10,990 bases of DNA, taken from positions 1 to 10,990 of the forward strand of contig CALCTA010000189.1 in NCBI GenBank assembly GCA_937893945.1, in the 5' to 3' direction. Under the pieces are notes generated by a model that did not search any database, was not told the DNA's origin, and saw only the letters and a list, made by a program, of their open reading frames with translations. Below, one piece after another: positions 6,559 through 10,990 of this stretch (positions are counted from its first letter, which is position 1; each line of letters opens with the position of its first letter). The DNA comes from an uncultured Clostridia bacterium. GTDB taxonomy: Bacteria; Bacillota; Clostridia; Oscillospirales; CAG-272. The position numbers and the translations under genes are program-made.

Positions 6559-7992
6559 ATGAACTTTAAGATGATCAAAAACATCCTTGGCTGGATCCTG
6601 ATATTTGAGGCGGCATTTATGGCGCTACCGCTTCTTACGGCAGCTATCTACAGGGAGAAAGTATTCTTTTCCTTCCTCATTTCGATAGGAATTTGCCTTC
6701 TTATAGGCTTTCTGCTTGTCTGCCGCAAGCCCAAGGACAGAACACTCTATTCTCGCGAGGGATTCGTTATAGTCGCGCTCTCATGGATAACGCTCAGTGC
6801 GTTCGGTGCGCTTCCCTTCTGCATTTCGGGCGAGATACCCAACTATATAGACGCGCTCTTTGAGACGGTATCGGGATTTACCACCACGGGATCGAGCATC
6901 GTCCCCGCGGTCGAGGAGCTTTCACACGCGGCGCTTATGTGGCGTAGCTTTACTCACTGGGTAGGCGGTATGGGCGTCCTCGTATTCATAATGGCGTTTA
7001 TTCCTTTAAGCGGCGGAAACAATATGCACATTATGAGAGCAGAAAGCCCGGGGCCTTCGGTAAGCAAGCTGGTCCCCAAAGTCAAAACTACCGCGATGAT
7101 CCTTTATCTGATCTATATAGGTCTGACGCTTCTTGAATTCGTATTGCTCCTGTTCGGCTCAATGAATGCTTTTGAAGCGCTAAACATCTCATTTGCTACA
7201 GCAGGAACCGGAGGATTTGGTGTAAAAAATACCAGTCTTGCGGAATATTCCTCTTATGTTCAGATAGTGGTAACCGTCTTTATGCTTCTTTTCTCGATCA
7301 ACTTTGCCTCTTATTATCTCATACTCATGAGAAAATTCAAAGACGCCTTTACAAGCGAAGTAAAAGCCTTTATCGGCATAGTTCTCACACTGATAGTAAT
7401 TATTACACTTAATTCCAGAGGTGTTTTTGATACGCTTGGCGATACTGTTAAACACGTTTCTTTCACAGTTGCCTCTATCATTTCCACCACCGGATTTGCA
7501 ACCGCAGATTTCAACGAATGGCCACAGCTTTCACGCTTGTGCCTCGTTTTGGCTATGTTCATAGGCGCTTGTGCCGGAAGCACGGGCGGCGGCCTCAAAA
7601 TATCCCGAGTTATCATCTGGGTGAAAAGCATCGCCAAAGAGTTTTACATCATGATACACCCTAAGCAAATCAAGAAAGTTACGGTAGACAAGCACCCCGT
7701 CGAGCACGAGGTGGTACGCGCAACCAACGTATATATGGTATGCTATATCATCGTGTTTTCCGTCTCCGTTCTACTTGTGTCGATCGACAATCACGATCTT
7801 ATAACTAATTTTACCGCTGTTGCCGCAACTATCAATAATATTGGCCCCGGACTTGAGCTTGTTGGACCTACAAGTAATTTTGCATTTTTCTCTCCCTTCA
7901 CAAAGTTAGTTCTTATTTTCGATATGTTAGCGGGCAGACTTGAGCTCTTCCCCATGCTCGTTCTCTTCTTCCCTGGCACTTGGAAAAAGTAA
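6559..7992 (+). CDS. trkH: Trk potassium uptake system membrane subunit TrkH
   Basis: TrkH is the potassium-translocating membrane channel subunit. The 477-residue protein is strongly hydrophobic and contains four pore-loop repeats with recognisable selectivity-filter segments: TTTGSS (108-113), TAGTGGFG (214-221), TTGFAT (320-325) and NNIGPGL (426-432). The GRLE motif near the C-terminus (about 459-462) and the terminal PGTWKK are typical. An AAGGAG ribosome binding site (6549-6554) overlaps the trkA stop, with only 8 nt between the genes. This fits co-translation of channel and gating ring in the expected complex. Nothing looks broken, so it should form a functional TrkAH system. Confidence 0.95.
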   Translation: MNFKMIKNILGWILIFEAAFMALPLLTAAIYREKVFFSFLISIGICLLIGFLLVCRKPKDRTLYSREGFVIVALSWITLSAFGALPFCISGEIPNYIDALFETVSGFTTTGSSIVPAVEELSHAALMWRSFTHWVGGMGVLVFIMAFIPLSGGNNMHIMRAESPGPSVSKLVPKVKTTAMILYLIYIGLTLLEFVLLLFGSMNAFEALNISFATAGTGGFGVKNTSLAEYSSYVQIVVTVFMLLFSINFASYYLILMRKFKDAFTSEVKAFIGIVLTLIVIITLNSRGVFDTLGDTVKHVSFTVASIISTTGFATADFNEWPQLSRLCLVLAMFIGACAGSTGGGLKISRVIIWVKSIAKEFYIMIHPKQIKKVTVDKHPVEHEVVRATNVYMVCYIIVFSVSVLLVSIDNHDLITNFTAVAATINNIGPGLELVGPTSNFAFFSPFTKLVLIFDMLAGRLELFPMLVLFFPGTWKK

Positions 7993-8031
7993 GACAGACC
8001 AAGTAAAAACACTTCTAATAAAGGCGGTTTT

Positions 8032-8745
8032 ATGAGAGTTTTGATAACAGGCGGCTCACGAGGCATCGGCAGAGCCTGCGTTAAGAAATTTGCCGAATGC
8101 GGACACAAGGTCGCATTCATATACAGATCCGATCATAGCGCGGCGTCTTCTCTCGCCGCTGAGTGCGGCGCTATAGCAATTTGCGCTGATCTGTCGGTAT
8201 CAGAGGATGCGCGACGCGCCGCAGACGACGCGAGAGCGGCACTTGGCGGCATTGACGTGCTTATCAATAACGCGGGTATCTCGCAGATAAAAATGCTTTG
8301 CGACGTAACCGATGAAGATTGGCAAAAAATGATAAACACAAATCTTTCAAGCGCGTTTTTCGTCTCGCAGACAGTCCTTCCGGATATGGTCTCGCAAAAG
8401 AACGGCAGAATTATCAATATCGGCTCTATGTGGGGCAAGACGGGTGCTTCCTGCGAGGTGCATTATTCGGCAAGTAAGGCGGCTCTGCGCGGTCTTACAA
8501 TGGCTCTCGCAAAGGAGCTTGGCCCCTCGGGCATCACCGTGAACGCTATCGAGCCGGGTGTGATAAAGACCGATATGAACTCAGCACTCGATGAGGAAAC
8601 TCTGTCCGAGCTTTGCGACGAAACGCCTCTCTGCCGTCTTGGAGAGCCCGAGGACGTTGCCGAGCTTGCTTACTTCCTCGCTTCAGATAAGGCTTCGTTT
8701 ATCACAGGACAAATTATAGGAGTTGACGGCGGATTTGCCGTATAA
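8032..8745 (+). CDS. SDR-family NAD(P)-dependent oxidoreductase, FabG-like; possibly EF-P 5-aminopentanone reductase (YmfI type)
   Basis: This is a classical 237-residue short-chain dehydrogenase with a Rossmann fold. The cofactor motif is TGGSRGIG (6-13), NNAG is at 79-82, and the catalytic tetrad is N104, S132, Y145 and K149 (YSASK). Arg after the second Gly (GGSRGIG) suits NADPH. The active-site context SMWGKTGASCEVHYSASKA matches what I recall for Firmicute proteins annotated as elongation factor P 5-aminopentanone reductase (YmfI), rather than the fatty-acid FabG encoded in fab clusters. No fab gene or efp is nearby. A ribosome binding site (AAAGGCGG) precedes the ATG. The gene is 39 nt after trkH without an evident promoter of its own, and 4 nt before the CYTH gene. 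The family call is certain, the substrate is not. Confidence 0.9.
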   Translation: MRVLITGGSRGIGRACVKKFAECGHKVAFIYRSDHSAASSLAAECGAIAICADLSVSEDARRAADDARAALGGIDVLINNAGISQIKMLCDVTDEDWQKMINTNLSSAFFVSQTVLPDMVSQKNGRIINIGSMWGKTGASCEVHYSASKAALRGLTMALAKELGPSGITVNAIEPGVIKTDMNSALDEETLSELCDETPLCRLGEPEDVAELAYFLASDKASFITGQIIGVDGGFAV

Positions 8746-8749
8746 TGAT

Positions 8750-9253
8750 ATGACGCCAATAGAAACAGAAAGAAAATTTCTCATTCGTATGCCAAGTATT
8801 CCGCTTCTGCGCTCCACTGCGGGCGTCAGGGTCAAGGATATACTGCAAACCTACCTTGTGAGCGAAAACGGCAAAAATTCACGTCTCAGGAAAGTTTGCG
8901 AGGATGGTAAGGTCAGTTATATTAAGACTGTAAAGGAGCGTATTTCTACCCTTTCGGCATATGAGGATGAAAAAGAGATCTCCGAGGAACAATATAACGA
9001 GGAGCTGAAAAACGCGGATACTTCAAAGAATGCTATCGTAAAAACGAGATACTGTATTCCCTACGCCGATCATATAATAGAGATAGATATCTATCCCTTT
9101 TGGAGCGACAGAGCTATACTTGAGGTAGAGCTTGAGAGTGAGAGCGAGAGCTTTTCTCTGCCCGATTATATCAGCGTGGTCAAGGAAGTGTCGGATGATA
9201 AGCGATATAAGAACACAAAGCTTGCCGAGATCGTTCCTTTTGATGAAATTTAA
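8750..9253 (+). CDS. CYTH domain protein (triphosphate tunnel metalloenzyme family)
   Basis: The 167-residue protein begins with the diagnostic ExExK signature at E5-T6-E7-R8-K9. Further tunnel residues of the beta-barrel are visible: R45xR47, K59, the EID strand at 111-113, and the acidic EVELESES stretch at 125-132. Members hydrolyse tripolyphosphate or thiamine triphosphate, or act as class IV adenylate cyclases. Short stand-alone bacterial members are most often (inorganic) triphosphatases, but the substrate cannot be read here. The ATG at 8750 is chosen because the ExExK motif then lies at the usual N-terminal position. A TTG at 8723 in the same frame would overlap the SDR gene. No strong ribosome binding site is seen, so translation probably couples to the SDR stop 4 nt upstream. 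Confidence 0.88.
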   Translation: MTPIETERKFLIRMPSIPLLRSTAGVRVKDILQTYLVSENGKNSRLRKVCEDGKVSYIKTVKERISTLSAYEDEKEISEEQYNEELKNADTSKNAIVKTRYCIPYADHIIEIDIYPFWSDRAILEVELESESESFSLPDYISVVKEVSDDKRYKNTKLAEIVPFDEI

Positions 9254-9267
9254 ATACGCTCACACCC

Positions 9268-9307
9268 AAAAAGTCAAGAACTTTTCAAAAAGCTCTTGAC
9301 TTTTTTT
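9268..9307 (+). terminator. Rho-independent terminator of the nadE-trkAH-SDR-CYTH operon
   Basis: AAAAAGTCAAGA (9268-9279) pairs with TCTTGACTTTTT (9294-9305). Inside are one A/C mismatch and a CTTTT/AAAAG extension (9281-9285 with 9288-9292), followed by a run of T to 9307. It begins 14 nt after the CYTH stop. The 3' arm contains the -35 hexamer of the following promoter. Confidence 0.88.
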
Positions 9308-9324
9308 GTGCTTTGTGCTATAAT
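9296..9324 (+). promoter_or_regulatory. Sigma-A promoter for the tRNA-Leu transcript, overlapping a terminator
   Basis: TTGACT (9296-9301), a 17-bp spacer and TATAAT (9319-9324) make a near-perfect promoter with a predicted start near 9331. It is the only strong promoter seen before tRNA-Leu at 9596, so the primary transcript would carry a leader of about 265 nt. Its -35 box is inside the 3' arm of the upstream terminator. Confidence 0.82.
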
Positions 9325-9351
9325 AACTGAGCATTTGCAGAAGCAAAACAA

Positions 9352-9382
9352 TTTTGCATTTTGCACTTTGCATTTTGCATTT
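9352..9382 (+). repeat. Short tandem repeat, 7-nt unit TTTTGCA
   Basis: Four units at 9352-9358, 9359-9365, 9366-9372 (first base C) and 9373-9379 are followed by a partial TTT. They sit just downstream of the predicted transcript start, between the promoter and the tRNA-like fragment. No protein-coding role is apparent. Confidence 0.85.
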
Positions 9383-9387
9383 AATAT

Positions 9388-9450
9388 GCGGGTATCTTTG
9401 TGCTTCGCACGAGTAAAGAACGCCCTGCGTTCTTTAGGCGGAATTGGCAG
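9388..9450 (+). pseudogene. Broken 5' copy of tRNA-Leu, split by a 41-nt hairpin-rich insert
   Basis: GCGGGTAT (9388-9395) equals tRNA-Leu positions 9596-9603, and the four bases before both copies are ATAT. GGCGGAATTGGCAG (9437-9450) equals 9604-9617, the D-arm region that follows directly in the intact gene. Together they restore the first 22 nt of the tRNA, interrupted by 9396-9436. The insert forms a GTGC/GCAC stem-loop (9400-9410) and a 10-bp stem with a 3-nt loop (9414-9436, TAAAGAACGC/GCGTTCTTTA). The rest of the tRNA (anticodon arm, T arm, acceptor 3' side) is not recognisable afterwards, so the copy cannot function as a tRNA. Confidence 0.65.
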
Positions 9451-9595
9451 CTTGGAGAGCGAGCGCGCCCGGTGGGCGATCAAGCGAGTTCGACAAGGCG
9501 CACAAGCAAGGAGAATATGACACGAGGCAGTGTCATAGGCGACTATGCTTGAAGCCGTACCGCGTGAACACAACTTACAACTTTATATGCGATAT
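9450..9595 (+). other. Structured non-coding leader segment upstream of tRNA-Leu
   Basis: This stretch has several mutually compatible helices. GCTTG (9450-9454) pairs with CAAGC (9481-9485) and encloses a CGCCC/GGGCG hairpin (9466-9478). A larger stem joins CAAGCA (9503-9508) to TGCTTG (9546-9551) and, through a 7/8-nt internal loop, TATGACAC to GTGTCATA (9516-9523 with 9530-9537) with a 6-nt loop. It lies between the promoter and the tRNA, so it should be transcribed. Open frames through it are short, lack ribosome binding sites and run into the tRNA. It may be part of a repeat element, a precursor leader or a small RNA. I do not recognise a named family. Confidence 0.5.
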
Positions 9596-9682
9596 GCGGG
9601 TATGGCGGAATTGGCAGACGCGCTAGATTCAGGTTCTAGTCTTTGCAAGGAGGTGCAGGTTCAAGTCCTGTTACCCGCACCA
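9596..9682 (+). tRNA. tRNA-Leu, anticodon CAG
   Basis: The 87-nt gene has a full cloverleaf. The acceptor stem GCGGGTA (9596-9602) pairs with TACCCGC (9672-9678), the discriminator is A9679, and CCA is encoded at 9680-9682. The anticodon stem CTAGA/TCTAG (9623-9627 with 9635-9639) frames anticodon CAG at 9630-9632, which reads CUG leucine codons. A long variable arm (about 9640-9654) marks it as class II. The T arm is GCAGG/CCTGT around TTCAAGT (9660-9666). A strong terminator follows at once, so it is a single-tRNA unit. Confidence 0.97.
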
Positions 9683-9720
9683 AACAATAAAGGATAGGCA
9701 TTTGCCTATCCTTATTGTTT
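9682..9720 (+). terminator. Rho-independent terminator after tRNA-Leu
   Basis: A long, nearly perfect hairpin has a core of AAGGATAGGC paired with GCCTATCCTT around an ATTT loop. The arms extend through AAACAAT/ATTGTTT with one bulged A, and the sequence ends in TTTT. It starts at the last base of the CCA end. Confidence 0.92.
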
Positions 9721-9766
9721 TATCAGAAGCAAAAAGCTATTTATTTGCACTTTTTGTCAAAATCAC

Positions 9767-9795
9767 TTGAAATATTTAAATTTTTGTGATAGAAT
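9767..9795 (+). promoter_or_regulatory. Probable sigma-A promoter of the histidine kinase gene
   Basis: TTGAAA (9767-9772) and TAGAAT (9790-9795) are separated by 17 bp, each one mismatch from consensus. The predicted start is near 9802, about 50 nt before the kinase ATG. The surrounding DNA is AT-rich, so support is moderate. Confidence 0.65.
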
Positions 9796-9852
9796 GGAGT
9801 TAATAATATATACACGCGCTGACACTATTAATAATAATGAAAGGAACTACCT

Positions 9853-10990
9853 ATGCCGACAGTTCATTTGCTGTATATAAATATCGCGCTTGATGCTTTT
9901 GCGCTCGTAGTAACGCTTATAATTTTTATTGCCTGCGCAAAGGAATTCTCGCACAAAAAAACCGGCACAAAGCATTTCCTTACCCTGCAAGCTGCTGTTT
10001 TGGTCGCTCTGATCGCCGATCTTGTCGCTTGGGTTGGAGAAGGAAAGCTCTCGTGGTCGCTCCTTATAAAAATATCCAACACGGTTGCCTCCTGCGCTTG
10101 TCAGATAGCAATTATCAGCTTTATGGCGTATTTAATAGCAAGCCTTTACGCCAACAGTCGCGCGGGGGCCGCTATTTTGAAAATATTCGACGTTTTATGC
10201 ATCCCAGTGGACACCATCGCGGGACGTCATAAGAATAGCATCGGAAACGCCTTTTTCGGCTACGCGTTTATCGTTAACGATCAAGGACATTGGACCCGCA
10301 GTGATAACTTAGCAATGAGCTTGGCGTATCTGTTATTCCCTATCCTCTCGTTCTTTGCTATTATTCTTTTGATCCTATTTGCTAAAAGCTCGGCAAAGTT
10401 CAACCGTGTGGTCTTTGTCCTTTATACTCTCTTCCCGGTTGCAGGCGTTATAATCGACTATATCTTCCATGGCATTTCCCTTAGATACGTGGGTTTTACA
10501 ACAAGCATTCTGGTTATCTACACAAGCATATACCTCAGAAGGCAAAAAGAGCTTGAGGCACAAAGAAATGCCCTGATGCTTTCGCAAATCAATCCTCATT
10601 TTATATATAATACATTATCTACTATCGCTTCAATGTGCGATACATCTCCAAAACAAGCGAAATATCTTACCATTGATTTTTCGCAGTATCTTCGCAGAAA
10701 CATAGACACGCTGTCAAGCGAGGATCTGATCCCCTTTGAGCAGGAGATGGATCATGTAGCGTGTTATCTGAAAATTGAACAGGCAAGATTCAGAGAGCGC
10801 CTCAACGTGATATATTCAATTCAATGTAAGGATTTCAGCATACCGCCGCTTACGGTTCAGCCATTGGTTGAGAATGCAGTTCGTCACGGAATAACGAAGC
10901 GTTCACGCGGGGGAACTATAAGAATACTTGCATATGCCACAGAACAGGCATATATCGTTGAGATCAAGGATGACGGCATTGGTTTTGATA
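9853..10990 (+). CDS. LytS/YehU-family sensor histidine kinase (3' end missing)
   Basis: The frame from ATG 9853 stays open to the window end and gives 379 residues of a membrane sensor kinase. The N-terminal part holds several hydrophobic segments (about 8-28, 43-62, 74-98, 154-177, 185-204 and 211-228), with a polar loop near 119-152 that may face outside. The kinase core follows. The His_kinase (PF06580-type) motif QINPHFIYNTL has the phospho-acceptor H249, the HATPase N box is VENAVRHG (339-346, N341), and the G1 box is DDGIGF (373-378), where the sequence stops. The G2 region and C-terminus lie outside. Such kinases normally pair with a LytTR-type or AraC-type response regulator encoded next door, expected just downstream. 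AAGGAA (9841-9846) is the ribosome binding site. The signal sensed is unknown. Confidence 0.9.
   Translation, partial: MPTVHLLYINIALDAFALVVTLIIFIACAKEFSHKKTGTKHFLTLQAAVLVALIADLVAWVGEGKLSWSLLIKISNTVASCACQIAIISFMAYLIASLYANSRAGAAILKIFDVLCIPVDTIAGRHKNSIGNAFFGYAFIVNDQGHWTRSDNLAMSLAYLLFPILSFFAIILLILFAKSSAKFNRVVFVLYTLFPVAGVIIDYIFHGISLRYVGFTTSILVIYTSIYLRRQKELEAQRNALMLSQINPHFIYNTLSTIASMCDTSPKQAKYLTIDFSQYLRRNIDTLSSEDLIPFEQEMDHVACYLKIEQARFRERLNVIYSIQCKDFSIPPLTVQPLVENAVRHGITKRSRGGTIRILAYATEQAYIVEIKDDGIGFD

Noticed and set aside
8723..8749. TTG start for the CYTH gene at 8723
   Set aside because: It would overlap the SDR gene and add nine residues before the ExExK motif, which normally sits within the first ten residues. 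The only purine-rich AGGAG is directly adjacent to the TTG, too close to act.
9352..9595. CRISPR array or integrase attachment site near the tRNA
   Set aside because: The TTTTGCA units are contiguous with no spacers. No integrase gene is present, and the duplicated tRNA part is the 5' end rather than the 3' end usually copied at att sites.
9296..9626. Short open frames in the leader before tRNA-Leu (74 and 60 codons)
   Set aside because: They have no ribosome binding site, one runs into the tRNA, and the composition follows the repeats and hairpins. No conserved domain is recognisable.

Overview
The window looks like an anaerobic, mid-GC Clostridia-type Firmicute chromosome, probably a gut fermenter. 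The reasons are a complete [FeFe]-hydrogenase maturation set led by a TM1266-type regulator gene, a LytS-family membrane histidine kinase, strong AGGAG-type ribosome binding sites and textbook sigma-A promoters. No phage, transposase, CRISPR array or resistance gene is visible. The genus cannot be fixed from the sequence.

Layout. Bases 1-60 are the 3' end of an unidentified plus-strand gene, closed by a hairpin terminator (68-96) shared with the convergent hyd operon. Bases 103-4292 are a minus-strand operon, transcribed from the right in the order TM1266-like regulator, hydE, hydG, hydF. Its promoter is a perfect TTGACA-N17-TATAAT. A Rex-like operator overlaps the expected transcription start. 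The leader is about 130 nt and ends in a terminator-like hairpin immediately before the first ribosome binding site. From the same intergenic region a second perfect promoter fires rightward into nadE-trkA-trkH-SDR-CYTH (4428-9253), spaced tightly enough to be one operon, ending in a terminator at 9268-9307. The 3' arm of that terminator doubles as the -35 region of the next promoter.

Bases 9325-9595 hold no credible protein gene. They contain a 7-nt tandem repeat, a broken copy of the first 22 nt of tRNA-Leu split by a hairpin-rich 41-nt insert, and several further helices. Next come an intact tRNA-Leu(CAG) with encoded CCA, a strong terminator, a promoter, and a histidine kinase gene cut off by the window end.

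How the genes fit together. HydE, HydG and HydF build the 2Fe subcluster of [FeFe] hydrogenase, which disposes of reducing equivalents as H2. No hydrogenase structural gene lies here, so it must be elsewhere. The divergent operon makes NAD (NadE) and a potassium uptake system gated by an NAD(H)-binding subunit (TrkA/TrkH). A Rex-like (NADH/NAD sensing) site between them gives a plausible redox theme, but that is inference. The least explained parts are the hyd leader RNA and the tRNA-derived structured leader upstream of tRNA-Leu.
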